Shown in pieces: positions 8,100 to 17,552 of a stretch of DNA of 64,000 bases. Both the position numbers and the translations under genes were made by a program. The stretch's first letter is position 1. Each line of letters opens with the position of its first letter. The notes under the pieces were generated by a model, which worked only from the letters and a program-made list of their open reading frames with translations, was not told the origin of the DNA and made no database searches. Location: contig NZ_JAAWWD010000033.1 of the NCBI RefSeq assembly GCF_021404545.1, positions 1-64,000 of the forward strand. Direction: 5' to 3'. This DNA comes from Aestuariivita sp. (lineage in GTDB: Bacteria; Pseudomonadota; Alphaproteobacteria; Rhodobacterales; Rhodobacteraceae).

Positions 8100-8656
8100 T
8101 TTGGGTTGGCTCCCGGAACCCTCGGGCTTGTGGGGCCAACTGTCGTTACACCTGGCATCTGAGGCCATCCGTTGTCGTTTTGGCGCCACTATACTGGGGA
8201 TGCGCGGTCTGTAACCAGATTTCCTGCGGGCAGGATCGCGGCTGATGCGCAATCCACTCAAGCTGAGGTCGTTTGGTCACAATTGACTGGATCGTGCCCG
8301 GGCTGGCCTGCATATTTGGGTGATCAGGGCGGTGAGTGCAGCGCCCACCAGGAGGCGTCTTCGCTGTGGCTTTGAAACCACCCTTGTTCTTGCCAGCCGG
8401 TGCGTTGCTGCGGGCCTTTCGCCATTCTGTTCGATGCTCCGCAGTCATGTCCGATTACATCGGCAGCGGGTCTTAAGCTGGAACCCCGTGTAGGGCAGAA
8501 ACATAAATTTATCTAATGATATTAGAATGTTGAGCCTATGTTATCGCATAACCATATGTCGATATTGCCTGTCGCGGCCTTCCGCCTCCACCCTGAGATC
8601 AGTCTGGGGCGACCTTTGCAGCTGCCCCTCCAGTACATCCAGGAAGGAGCCCACCC
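8100..8656. other. Long intergenic region, no gene recognised
   Basis: 557 bp without a convincing coding frame. Reading frames here lack ribosome-binding sites and encode low-complexity, family-less sequence. The right part (about 8495-8560) is much more AT-rich than the surroundings and contains the inverted repeat TCTAAT-GAT-ATTAGA at 8512-8526, possibly an operator or promoter element for the secreted-protein gene at 8657. Confidence 0.5.
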
Positions 8657-9106
8657 ATGCACCGGAAATTCATCGCCTTGATCATAACCGCCACCATCGC
8701 GATCACCGGCTTTTCTGCGGCCCCTGCACGGGCCGATGCCGACGATCTCGCCAAGGCGCTTGCCGGCATCGCAGCCCTGGCCATCATCGGAAAGGCGATC
8801 CATGACCGCAGAGACCGGGACGAGGTGAGCAAACGCCAGCACGTTCATCGCGACCACAAGCTTAAGCCCCGTCCATTGCCCAAGCGGGCAGCCCGCAACG
8901 CGCTGCCAGCGCAATGCCTGCGCCAGGCCGAAAGTGACCGGGGCCAGATCCGCGTCTTTGGCGCACGCTGCCTCGAGCGGAATTACCGGTTTGCCAATCA
9001 GTTGCCTCGGGGCTGCACGGAACGCGTCTGGACTCAGCGCGGCTGGCGCTGGGCCTATGGTGCCCGATGCCTGCGGCGTCAGGGCTTTGAGGTCGCCCGC
9101 TATTAA
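8657..9106 (+). CDS. Small secreted hypothetical protein
   Basis: A 149-residue protein of unknown function, not assigned to a named family. Residues 1-26 form a signal peptide ending APARA. Next is a short hydrophobic helix (LAKALAGIAALAIIGKAI), a very basic linker rich in R, K and H, then a C-terminal half with four cysteines (QCLRQ, ARCLE, RGCTE, ARCLR) that may form two disulfides in the periplasm. GGAAGGAG lies 8 bases upstream of ATG 8657. A strong terminator follows at 9149, so it is a single-gene unit. Similar small cysteine-containing exported proteins occur in other roseobacters, but no role is known to me. Confidence 0.7.
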   Translation: MHRKFIALIITATIAITGFSAAPARADADDLAKALAGIAALAIIGKAIHDRRDRDEVSKRQHVHRDHKLKPRPLPKRAARNALPAQCLRQAESDRGQIRVFGARCLERNYRFANQLPRGCTERVWTQRGWRWAYGARCLRRQGFEVARY

Positions 9107-9148
9107 GGCGGGGAGCGCCGCGCGCACCCCGGCGCACGGCACCTGGCA

Positions 9149-9180
9149 GGGAAACGCCCGGCAACGGCGTTTCCCCTTTT
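9149..9180 (+). terminator. Rho-independent terminator after the secreted-protein gene
   Basis: GGGAAACGCC, a 7-nt loop, then GGCGTTTCCC, followed by CTTTT. A perfect 10-bp stem 43 nt after the stop codon and upstream of rnhB. Confidence 0.85.
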
Positions 9181-9220
9181 CGCTTGCTCACGGGCGGGGC
9201 TTGGGGTTTGACACGGGGCT

Positions 9221-9853
9221 ATGACTGACCCGGATTTTTCGTTGGAAGAAGAGCTGATCGCCCAAGGCTATCTGCGCGTGGCAGGAGTGGACGAGGTCGG
9301 GCGCGGCCCTCTGGCCGGTCCCGTTACCGCCGCGGCGGTGATCCTTGATCCGAAAGCCATTCCTACGGGTCTGAACGATTCCAAAAAGCTGACCTCGCGG
9401 GTACGTGAGAGGTTGGCGGATCACATCGCCGCCCGGGCCGAGGTCGCCATCGCCCATGCCAGCGTCGAGGAGATTGACCGGATCAACATCCTGCGCGCCA
9501 GCCACCTTGCGATGGCGCGCGCGGTGGCGGCCCTGACCCCCGCGCCCGATTACCTGCTGATAGATGGCAACATGCTCCCCACTGGTCTGACCATTCCGGC
9601 ACAGGCCGTGATCAAGGGCGACGCCCGGTCGGTGTCGATTTCAGCAGCCTCAATCGTGGCCAAAATATGCCGGGATCGCATCATGGTGGATTTGGCGCAA
9701 CAGCACCCCGGATATGGCTGGGAGACAAATGCGGGCTATCCGTCCAAAAGCCACAAAGAGGCGCTGCGAAATCTGGGCGTGACCCCACACCATAGGCGTT
9801 CGTTCAAACCCGTCCACAACATCTTGTATCAAGAGAAATCCGTAACCTCCTGA
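9221..9853 (+). CDS. rnhB: Ribonuclease HII
   Basis: A 210-residue RNase HII, normal length for the family. The first acidic pair is D24-E25 in VAGVDEVGRGPLAGP; the third is in YLLIDGNML; the last lies in SAASIVAKICRDRIM. The substrate-recognition GRG motif is intact. It removes ribonucleotides misincorporated into DNA and cleaves the RNA of RNA-DNA hybrids in the cytoplasm. The next gene is ccrM, an arrangement conserved in alphaproteobacteria including Caulobacter. The stop codon itself overlaps the first GANTC site of the ccrM promoter. Confidence 0.96.
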   Translation: MTDPDFSLEEELIAQGYLRVAGVDEVGRGPLAGPVTAAAVILDPKAIPTGLNDSKKLTSRVRERLADHIAARAEVAIAHASVEEIDRINILRASHLAMARAVAALTPAPDYLLIDGNMLPTGLTIPAQAVIKGDARSVSISAASIVAKICRDRIMVDLAQQHPGYGWETNAGYPSKSHKEALRNLGVTPHHRRSFKPVHNILYQEKSVTS

Positions 9854-9890
9854 TTCAAAAAAGAAATTGACGCCGAATCGGCTTTGACTC
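9852..9890. promoter_or_regulatory. Cluster of three GANTC methylation sites in the ccrM promoter
   Basis: GATTC at 9852-9856, GAATC at 9875-9879 and GACTC at 9886-9890, all upstream of the ccrM start at 9942. GANTC is the CcrM target. In Caulobacter the ccrM leader also holds GANTC sites whose methylation state tunes ccrM expression over the cell cycle. A weak DnaA-box-like TTGTCCACA lies at 9895-9903. No TTAA-N7-TTAA CtrA site was found. Confidence 0.7.
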
Positions 9891-9917
9891 ATCTTTGTCC
9901 ACAACCAACGAGCGTGA

Positions 9918-11042
<1,125 letters not shown>

Positions 11043-11107
11043 ACCCAAACAAAAAGACGATACCTCATACCGCCGGTGCCTGTGGCCTGACACATGGCAT
11101 CCACCTT

Positions 11108-11138
11108 GGGTCCCGCCTGTTTCGGCGGGGCCCTTTTT
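11108..11138 (+). terminator. Rho-independent terminator after ccrM
   Basis: GGGTCCCGCC, loop TGTTTC, GGCGGGGCCC, then TTTTT: a 10-bp stem with one G-U pair 66 nt after the ccrM stop codon. Confidence 0.88.
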
Positions 11139-11344
11139 GTCCTCTCTCAGAAGGCCGAGTTGGTGGGGTCTGATCAACGGGCGGGACGACGTTGACCGCG
11201 CGCGCCACACCCGTGCCCCATATCGCTATGGTCTGTATCGGAGCAGTCGTCTATGCCACGTTGTGAGAACTCAGAAATTGCTATGTAAATCGAATAAACA
11301 TTACTATCTTGCGTAGATGAGCCGCAGACCGGAAAGGGTCGAAT
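11139..11344. other. Upstream region of the cyclase gene
   Basis: About 200 bp with no gene. The last 70 bp are AT-rich relative to the neighbourhood (around 11274-11315) and probably hold the promoter. GGAAAGGG sits just before ATG 11345. No clear -35/-10 pair or operator was identified. Confidence 0.4.
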
Positions 11345-12739
11345 ATGGCAGATACATCGCATTCATTACCCAGGTTTTCCGCTGACGAACTACCGGACCG
11401 GATGAGTGAGGCCGATCTCGAGGCGCCCAGCCATTACACCGAAGAGGCGCTGGAGCGGCACAAACGCGAGGGCATGGAGCTGGGCGGGACTGCACGCTTT
11501 GTCGCGCTGGGTGTTGTCGCGGTCATGCTGCCGTTTCTGAACCCGGACTGGGACGTGCTGTGGTATCACTTTCTTTTGGCGCTCTTGATCGTGAACGGCT
11601 GGGCCATGGACCGAGTGGGCCGGGTTGGCCAATCCAAGAGCGAGCTTTTCTTGATCTTTGTCGATCTGGCGCTGATGACAGTTGCCTTGGCGGTGCCCAA
11701 CCCGTTTGGCGATAACGATTGGCCCACGGCCATGGTCTATGCCTATGGCAACTTCATCTATCTCTTTATCATTCTGGCGGCCGCGACACTGGCGTTTAAC
11801 TGGCGGACGATCATCTCGATCGGCCATTGGACGGCGATACTATGGTTGGGAACGGCCGGGCTGATCTGGTACTTCGGCACGACCTATCCGGAACTGACCG
11901 AGGCCGCTCAGGCGGCTTTCGGGGCCGATCCTGAAATGACGAAGATCTTCGACCCCAACCGCGTGCATTTCGACGTGCGCATTCAGGAAGCCGTTGTGTT
12001 CCTCATCTGTGCCTACACGCTGGCGATGTCAGTGCGGCGGTTCAACCGGCTTTTGTTGGGGCACGCGGTTCTGGAACGCGAACGCGCGAACCTGTCACGC
12101 TATTTCTCGCCCAACGTGGTGGATGAACTGTCCAAGAACGATGATCCGCTCAGACAGATCCGGACCCATAATGTGACAGTTCTGTTCGTCGATATCGTGG
12201 GCTTTACCGCGCTTGCGGCAAACCGCCACCCCGAAGAAATCATCGGTATGCTGCGCGGCTTTCATCAACGGATGGAAGTGGAGGTGTTTCGCTTCGACGG
12301 CACGCTCGACAAATACCTGGGGGATGGGCTGATGGCGACGTTTGGAACTCCCGTCGCGGGGAAGCGGGATGCGCTCAACGCGGTCAATTGCGCGCGCGCC
12401 ATGATGCAGGCGGTTGATGCCTGGAATGCAGAGCGCGTGGCGGCTGGCGAGCCTGAGATCCGTGCCAGTTTCGGCGTGCATCACGGGCCGGTGGTTCTGG
12501 GCGACATCGGGGTGAACCGGCTGGAGTTTGCGGTCATCGGCAATACCGTGAACGTGGCCAGCCGGTTGGAAAAGCTGACCCGCGACATCGGCGTGCGTCT
12601 GGCCATCAGCGATGACACCCGGGTCCAGATCATCCGTGAAAGCTCCGACAGCGATCCGGCGCTTGTCGGGATGGTGAACAAGGGCCCCCAGGCGATCCGG
12701 GGCCTGCACGCGCCGGTGGATGTCTGGGGTTTGAGCTGA
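11345..12739 (+). CDS. Class III adenylate/guanylate cyclase, membrane-bound
   Basis: A 464-residue protein. After a charged N-terminal 50 residues come several hydrophobic segments (about residues 52-235), then a cytosolic CYCc domain from about 275 to 410. The two metal-binding aspartates lie in VTVLFVDIVGFTALA and KYLGDGLMATFG; GVHHGPVVLGDIG and FAVIGNTVNVASRLE supply the transition-state asparagine region. It makes cAMP (or cGMP) from the triphosphate, with the membrane part probably sensing a signal. Single gene with its own promoter region; converges on alkB with 3 bp between stops. Nucleotide specificity cannot be settled by eye. Confidence 0.9.
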   Translation: MADTSHSLPRFSADELPDRMSEADLEAPSHYTEEALERHKREGMELGGTARFVALGVVAVMLPFLNPDWDVLWYHFLLALLIVNGWAMDRVGRVGQSKSELFLIFVDLALMTVALAVPNPFGDNDWPTAMVYAYGNFIYLFIILAAATLAFNWRTIISIGHWTAILWLGTAGLIWYFGTTYPELTEAAQAAFGADPEMTKIFDPNRVHFDVRIQEAVVFLICAYTLAMSVRRFNRLLLGHAVLERERANLSRYFSPNVVDELSKNDDPLRQIRTHNVTVLFVDIVGFTALAANRHPEEIIGMLRGFHQRMEVEVFRFDGTLDKYLGDGLMATFGTPVAGKRDALNAVNCARAMMQAVDAWNAERVAAGEPEIRASFGVHHGPVVLGDIGVNRLEFAVIGNTVNVASRLEKLTRDIGVRLAISDDTRVQIIRESSDSDPALVGMVNKGPQAIRGLHAPVDVWGLS

Positions 12740-12742
12740 GGC

Positions 12743-13876
12743 TTAGCGAGGCATCGGCGTGGCGTGTTTGTTATAGGCGCGCCAATCGGTGATCTCGGGA
12801 TAATACCGTTCGCGCCACCGTTTGACGCGGGGATTCATCACGCGTTTCCACAGTGGCGGGATCATCGCGGCAATCGTCATGATCGGATAGCCATAGGGAA
12901 GCTGCGGTGCGTCCTCTTCGGTATAGTTTTGCAGCAGCGGAAAGCGGCGATCGGGTTTGTAATGGTGGTCGGAATGCCTTTGGAGGTTGATCAACAGCCA
13001 GTTTGACGCCTTTTGGGCGGCGTTCCAGGAATGCTGGGGCAGGACATGTTCGTATTTGCCATCGCCCAGATGCTTGCGGGTCAGCCCGTAATGCTCGACA
13101 TAGTTCACCAGTTCCAGCTGCCAGATCGCTGTGCCCGCCTGGATCAGGAACAGACCGATCCCAGCCCAGCCGCCGATGGCAAAGGCCAGCACCAGCATCA
13201 GCGCCTGCAACGCGCCGTATTTCCAGAACGGGTTTGAACGATCATGCCAGGGCAGGTCCTTGCGCGCGAGCATCGCCTTTTCCGCGTCAAAGGCAGAGCC
13301 GAGCCCCTCTTTCAGCACCCGGGGATAGAACCGGTGGAACCCTTCATTATAGCGTGCCGTGACCGTGTCCCGCGGCGTGCCGACATAGCGGTGATGCACC
13401 AACAGATGCTCGGACCGGAAATGCGAATAAAGCACCATGGCCAACAGGACATCGGACATCCAGCGTTCCAGCTTGTCTTTTTGATGCATCAGCTCGTGGC
13501 TGTAGTTGATGCCCACTGTGCCGCTGATCACGCCAATGCCGAAAAACAGCACGATCTTTTCCAGGCTCGACAGGTGGTCGGTCACTGTGGTGTACCACAA
13601 AATGCCGAAAAGCGTCGCGAATTGCAGCGGTGCCCAGATCAGGGTGACGGCTTTGTACCAAAAGAGGTCATCTTCGGTGGCGGTGAGATCCGCATTTTCC
13701 AGCTCCAGCCCGACAAACCCGTCAAGGGCGGCAAAAAAGTACCAGGTCACCAGTGGCAGCAGGATCACCGTCCAGCCGCCATAAACCGCGCCGATCCACG
13801 CCAACGGCAGCAATCCCAGTGAGATCCAGAACGGGGCGGCGCGGTGCCATTGGGCAAGTTTGTCTGGTGCGATCAT
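12743..13876 (-). CDS. alkB: Alkane 1-monooxygenase (AlkB-type diiron hydroxylase)
   Basis: A 377-residue integral membrane non-haem diiron enzyme. All histidine boxes are present: HELMHQK, EHLLVHHRYVGTPRD, and LQRHSDHHYKPDRR, plus NYVEHYGL. Several hydrophobic segments precede and separate them. It hydroxylates the terminal carbon of medium-chain alkanes or related chains in the inner membrane, using electrons from rubredoxin. No rubredoxin or rubredoxin reductase gene is adjacent. ATG 13876 is preferred over an upstream TTG at 13939. It lies 72 bp downstream of mutY on the same strand, so the two may share a transcript. Fatty-acid desaturase-like relatives share the fold, but NYVEHYG and the box spacing favour AlkB. 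Confidence 0.9.
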   Translation of the reverse strand: MIAPDKLAQWHRAAPFWISLGLLPLAWIGAVYGGWTVILLPLVTWYFFAALDGFVGLELENADLTATEDDLFWYKAVTLIWAPLQFATLFGILWYTTVTDHLSSLEKIVLFFGIGVISGTVGINYSHELMHQKDKLERWMSDVLLAMVLYSHFRSEHLLVHHRYVGTPRDTVTARYNEGFHRFYPRVLKEGLGSAFDAEKAMLARKDLPWHDRSNPFWKYGALQALMLVLAFAIGGWAGIGLFLIQAGTAIWQLELVNYVEHYGLTRKHLGDGKYEHVLPQHSWNAAQKASNWLLINLQRHSDHHYKPDRRFPLLQNYTEEDAPQLPYGYPIMTIAAMIPPLWKRVMNPRVKRWRERYYPEITDWRAYNKHATPMPR

Positions 13877-13948
13877 GATCGGGGTCCATGGCTTCGGTTT
13901 GGCTGGCCCGATTATAGCCCGCTTGCGCCCCTGATCCAAAGCATGACC

Positions 13949-14998
13949 TTACGGGTTTCGCGCCAGATCGAACGCTTTGCGCATCACCGTGGGCAGGTCC
14001 GAGGGGCGAAAGGCGTGTTTGTCCAGGAAAAAGCCCCGGCCCGGGTCGCTGTCGGCGCCCAGCGCCGCGGTTTTCACCGTCAGGATCAGGTGAAAATGCG
14101 TGAAAGTGTGGCGCACTTCACCAGGCAGAACCTGCCATTTGGCGGGGCAGGGCGGTTGATCGGTCGGCGCGCCTTCGTGCCAGTCGGTGCTGGGCCAGCC
14201 CATCATGCCGCCCAAAAGGCCCTTTTCGGGGCGCGTTTCGACCAACCAGGCGCCATCGGATCGCCGGGCCAGATAGACAATGCCGAACCGTGTCGGCTTG
14301 GCCTTTTTCGGGGTCTTTTTCGGCAGTTCGGAGGCCGTGCCCGCGATGCGCGCGGCACAGGGCGTGCGCCAGGGGCAGATGCCGCAGGCCGGATTGCGCG
14401 GTGTGCAGATCGTCGCCCCCAGATCCATAACCGCCTGGGCATAATCTCCGGGCCGCTCGTGCGGGGTCAGCTCGAGGGCGCGGGCCTTGAGTTCAGGCTT
14501 GGAGCCGGGCAGCGGTGCGTGGATATCAAAAAGGCGTGCCATCACCCGTTCGACATTGCCGTCAAGGACGGTCTCCGCCTGATCAAAAGCGATAGAGGCG
14601 ATGGCCGCCGCCGTATAGGGCCCGATGCCTGGCAGTGTCAGCAAGGTCTCATATGTATCGGGAAAGGCGCCTCCGTGATCGTTGACCACCGCGCGCGCGC
14701 ATTTCAGAAGGTTGCGCGCACGGGCGTAATACCCCAGGCCGGCCCATTCACCCATCACGGCGGCATCCTCCGCCCCGGCCAGATCGCGGACGGTGGGCCA
14801 GCGCCGGACAAACCGTTCAAAATAGTCTTTGACAGCGGCCACGGTGGTCTGCTGGAGCATGATTTCCGACATCCAGACCCGATAGGGATCAGGCGCAATT
14901 CCAGCCTGCCTGTCCGCGGGAGAGACCCGCCAGGGCATCACCCGCGCATGCCGGTCGTACCAATCCAGCAGATCGCGGGGCAGAGCGGTCGCCCCCAT
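13949..14998 (-). CDS. mutY: A/G-specific adenine DNA glycosylase
   Basis: A 349-residue MutY. The catalytic glutamate lies in SEIMLQQTTV; the helix-hairpin-helix is LPGIGPYTAAAIASIAF followed by the catalytic aspartate in VLDGNVERVM. The iron-sulfur cluster is C-x6-C-x2-C-x5-C in CTPRNPACGICPWRTPC. A C-terminal NUDIX-like domain (GLLGGMMGWPSTDW, FTHFHLILTV) recognises 8-oxoguanine. It removes adenine mispaired with 8-oxoG. ATG 14998 is used; a TTG at 15013 is also possible. It diverges from the DUF721 gene 96 bp away, with the DsbA-like gene behind that, a neighbourhood seen in many alphaproteobacteria. Confidence 0.96.
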   Translation of the reverse strand: MGATALPRDLLDWYDRHARVMPWRVSPADRQAGIAPDPYRVWMSEIMLQQTTVAAVKDYFERFVRRWPTVRDLAGAEDAAVMGEWAGLGYYARARNLLKCARAVVNDHGGAFPDTYETLLTLPGIGPYTAAAIASIAFDQAETVLDGNVERVMARLFDIHAPLPGSKPELKARALELTPHERPGDYAQAVMDLGATICTPRNPACGICPWRTPCAARIAGTASELPKKTPKKAKPTRFGIVYLARRSDGAWLVETRPEKGLLGGMMGWPSTDWHEGAPTDQPPCPAKWQVLPGEVRHTFTHFHLILTVKTAALGADSDPGRGFFLDKHAFRPSDLPTVMRKAFDLARNP

Positions 14999-15094
14999 GG
15001 CCGTGTCACGCAAGTTTTATCCCCCGAGCTTCGGTTTGACTGGCGCCGTGCGCCCCACCCTCTAGAATAGGCTGGAACGAGAGGAAACCAAGCG

Positions 15095-15613
15095 ATGGTG
15101 CGGCGGCACTCAACCACCAAAGGGTTCAAACGGACGGCGACCCTTCTGGGGGATCGGATGCGCAAGGCTGGCGAAGCCCGGGGCTTTGCCGTCTCACGTG
15201 TGCTGACGCATTGGGCCGAGATCGCAGGCCAGGATCTGGCTGCAATCTGCCGCCCGGTCGAGGTCAGCTATGCCCGCAGCGGGTTCGGCGCTACGCTCAG
15301 CGTGCTGACCACCGGTGCCCAGGCGCCGATGCTGGAGATGCAGAAAGAAGCGCTGCGCGCGCGGGTCAATGCCGCCTATGGATATAACGCCATCTCCCGG
15401 GTGCGGATCACCCAGACGGCCTCGACCGGTTTTGCCGAAGGTCAGGCGACCTTCCTTGCCAAATCGCCGGAAACAATCCCGGCCAAACCCGACCCCGCCA
15501 TCCAGCGCCAGGCGCAGGAGGCGGCCACCGACATCTCGGATGGGGATTTGCGACAAGCCCTTGAACGGCTTGGGCAGAATGTCCTATCTGAGACACGACA
15601 TCGAAAGGGATGA
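15095..15613 (+). CDS. DUF721 / DciA-like protein
   Basis: A 172-residue DUF721 protein. The N-terminal half (VLTHWAEIAGQDLAAICRPVEVSY and ARVNAAYGYNAISRVRI) is the KH-like DUF721 domain seen in DciA, the bacterial replicative-helicase loader of species lacking DnaC. The C-terminal 50 residues look disordered with a final short helix. GAGAGGA precedes ATG 15095. It lies next to mutY and is separated by one base from the DsbA-like gene. A helicase-loading role is by analogy only. Confidence 0.8.
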   Translation: MVRRHSTTKGFKRTATLLGDRMRKAGEARGFAVSRVLTHWAEIAGQDLAAICRPVEVSYARSGFGATLSVLTTGAQAPMLEMQKEALRARVNAAYGYNAISRVRITQTASTGFAEGQATFLAKSPETIPAKPDPAIQRQAQEAATDISDGDLRQALERLGQNVLSETRHRKG

Positions 15614-15614
15614 A

Positions 15615-16280
15615 ATGAACCGTCGTCATGTCTTGCTCGGCTCTGCGGCCACTTTGGCTACCGGAGGTTATCTTTTGACCCGCCCGCAAGGCGGCACACC
15701 GGCGGGTCATCTGATCAGCCCCGCATATGCGCAAGACGCGGATATCGACACCTCGATTATCCCCGAGATGCAATTGGGCGATCCGGATGCCCCGGTGACT
15801 GTGATCGAATATGCTTCGTTCACTTGCCCGCATTGCGCGCGCTTCCACGTTGGGCCCTTCAAACAGCTCAAGGCCGATTACATCGATACCGGCAAGATCA
15901 ACTTTATCTATCGCGAGGTCTATTTCGACCGCTACGGCCTTTGGGCCTCGATGATCGCGCGCTGCGGCGGGGGCGAGCGATTCTTTGGTATCACCGACCT
16001 GATCTATGCGCGGCATGATCAGTGGACCCGCGCCGGTGGACCCACCGAGATCGCCGACGAGCTGCGCAAGATCGGGCGCCTTGCGGGCCTGGACGATGAC
16101 ACGCTTGAGGCATGCCTTCAGGATCAGACCATGGCGCGCACGCTGGTTGCCTGGTATCAGGAGAACGCCGAAGAGCATGGGATCGACTCTACGCCCAGCT
16201 TTATGATTAACGACCGCAAGTATCAGAATATGAGCTATGCTGATTTCTCTGCCCTGATTGACGAGGCGCTTGGCACCTGA
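15615..16280 (+). CDS. DsbA-family thioredoxin-fold protein (exported)
   Basis: A 221-residue exported thiol-disulfide protein. The N-terminus MNRRHVLLGSAATLATGG followed by a hydrophobic run and ending AYAQ near residue 40 looks like a signal peptide with a twin-arginine flavour. The active site is CPHC in ASFTCPHCARFH; the cis-proline region is GIDSTPSFMIN. It resembles the DsbA/ScsC/Com1 group that acts in the periplasm to oxidise or isomerise disulfides. ATG 15615 starts one base after the DUF721 stop, although the frame is open further upstream. Its stop overlaps the start of the CoA-transferase gene (TGATG). Confidence 0.92.
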   Translation: MNRRHVLLGSAATLATGGYLLTRPQGGTPAGHLISPAYAQDADIDTSIIPEMQLGDPDAPVTVIEYASFTCPHCARFHVGPFKQLKADYIDTGKINFIYREVYFDRYGLWASMIARCGGGERFFGITDLIYARHDQWTRAGGPTEIADELRKIGRLAGLDDDTLEACLQDQTMARTLVAWYQENAEEHGIDSTPSFMINDRKYQNMSYADFSALIDEALGT

Positions 16281-17392
16281 TGAACGCTCCGCTCGCGGGC
16301 CTTAAGGTCATTGAACTGGCACGTATTCTGGCCGGCCCCTGGGCCGGTCAAACTCTGTCTGATCTGGGCGCCGAGGTTATCAAGGTCGAAAGCCCCGCGG
16401 GCGACGATACCCGCGCCTGGGGCCCGCCCTTCGTGACCCGCGACGAGGATGTCTCGGCCTCATATTATCATTCCACCAATCGCGGCAAAGCTTCGGTCAC
16501 GGTCGATTTCCGCACCAGTGAAGGGCAGGAAAAGGTGCGCGAGCTGGTCCGGGGCGCCGATATCCTGATCGAGAATTTCAAGCTGGGTGGGCTGGCGAAA
16601 TACGGGCTGGATTACGATAGCCTCAAAAAGGTCAATCCGGCGCTGATCTATTGCTCGATCACCGGGTTTGGCCAGACCGGTCCTTATGCGCATCGCGCCG
16701 GGTATGATTTCATCATTCAGGGCATGTCCGGTCTGATGTCGATCACCGGAGAGGCCGATGGCCAGCCGCAGAAATCCGGCGTTGCAATCACGGATATCTT
16801 TACCGGCATCTATTCGGTCACGGCCATTCTGGCGGCGCTGCATCAGCGTGGGCAGACTGGCCAAGGCCAGCATATCGACATGTCCCTTCTGGATGTGGCG
16901 GTGTCTGTGACCGCCAATCAGGCAATGAACTATCTGACCACGGGCACGCCCCCGGGGCGGATGGGCAATGCGCATCCCAACCTCACACCTTATCAGGTAT
17001 TCGATTGTGCCGATGGTCATATCATTATCGCAACCGGCAATGACGCGCAGTATCAACGCCTGTGTCGGCTTTTGGGGCTGGATGAGATGGCCGACGATCC
17101 CGATTACGCCCGCAACCGTGACCGGATCGCGAACCGGGCGGAGATGATCGATCGGCTGAATGCGGCAACCGCGCTGCGGACCCGCGACGATCTTCTGGCG
17201 GCGTGCGAGGCGCAATCGGTGCCCGCCGGGCCGATCAACCGCATGGATGACGTGATGGCCGACCCTCAGGTGGTGGCGCGCGGGATGCAGATCGAACTGG
17301 ACGGCGTTCCCGGGATCCGCGCACCCTTCCGGTTTTCGGATGCCGAGCTGTCATTGCACCGCCCTGCGCCAAAGCTGGGTGAGGATAACTAA
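16280..17392 (+). CDS. CaiB/BaiF-type CoA-transferase (family III)
   Basis: A 370-residue family III CoA-transferase. N-terminal LAGLKVIELARILAGPWAGQTLSDLGAEVIKVE-type start (seen here in two parts, GLKVIELARILAGP and DLGAEVIKVE) is diagnostic. The catalytic aspartate is D143 in AGYDFIIQGMSG. It moves CoA between acyl groups through a mixed-anhydride mechanism in the cytoplasm. The gene starts inside the DsbA-like stop codon, so the two are co-translated although functionally unrelated. Substrate cannot be predicted: the family includes carnitine, formyl, succinyl and mesaconyl transferases. Confidence 0.9.
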   Translation: MNAPLAGLKVIELARILAGPWAGQTLSDLGAEVIKVESPAGDDTRAWGPPFVTRDEDVSASYYHSTNRGKASVTVDFRTSEGQEKVRELVRGADILIENFKLGGLAKYGLDYDSLKKVNPALIYCSITGFGQTGPYAHRAGYDFIIQGMSGLMSITGEADGQPQKSGVAITDIFTGIYSVTAILAALHQRGQTGQGQHIDMSLLDVAVSVTANQAMNYLTTGTPPGRMGNAHPNLTPYQVFDCADGHIIIATGNDAQYQRLCRLLGLDEMADDPDYARNRDRIANRAEMIDRLNAATALRTRDDLLAACEAQSVPAGPINRMDDVMADPQVVARGMQIELDGVPGIRAPFRFSDAELSLHRPAPKLGEDN

Positions 17393-17552
17393 GGCGTCTC
17401 GGCTTTTCCTGGAAGCATCTTGAACCACTCGTCGTGTTCGACCGGTGAGAGAGGCAGCGAGGACGCGATCCAAGATACTGCCGAAACGATCAGGGGCCGG
17501 GGTTTGACACCCGCGCAGGCCGCAGCACGCACGTGGAGAGGTCAATCAAGGC

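Noticed and set aside
8146-8448. Minus-strand frame of about 100 codons in the 8100-8656 gap
   Set aside because: No ribosome-binding site, no recognisable fold, and overlaps other equally weak frames.
17393-17552. Short minus-strand frame in the gap between the CoA-transferase and lpxK
   Set aside because: A 64-residue product of no family, overlapping the CoA-transferase end; no site for translation. The gap is otherwise empty.
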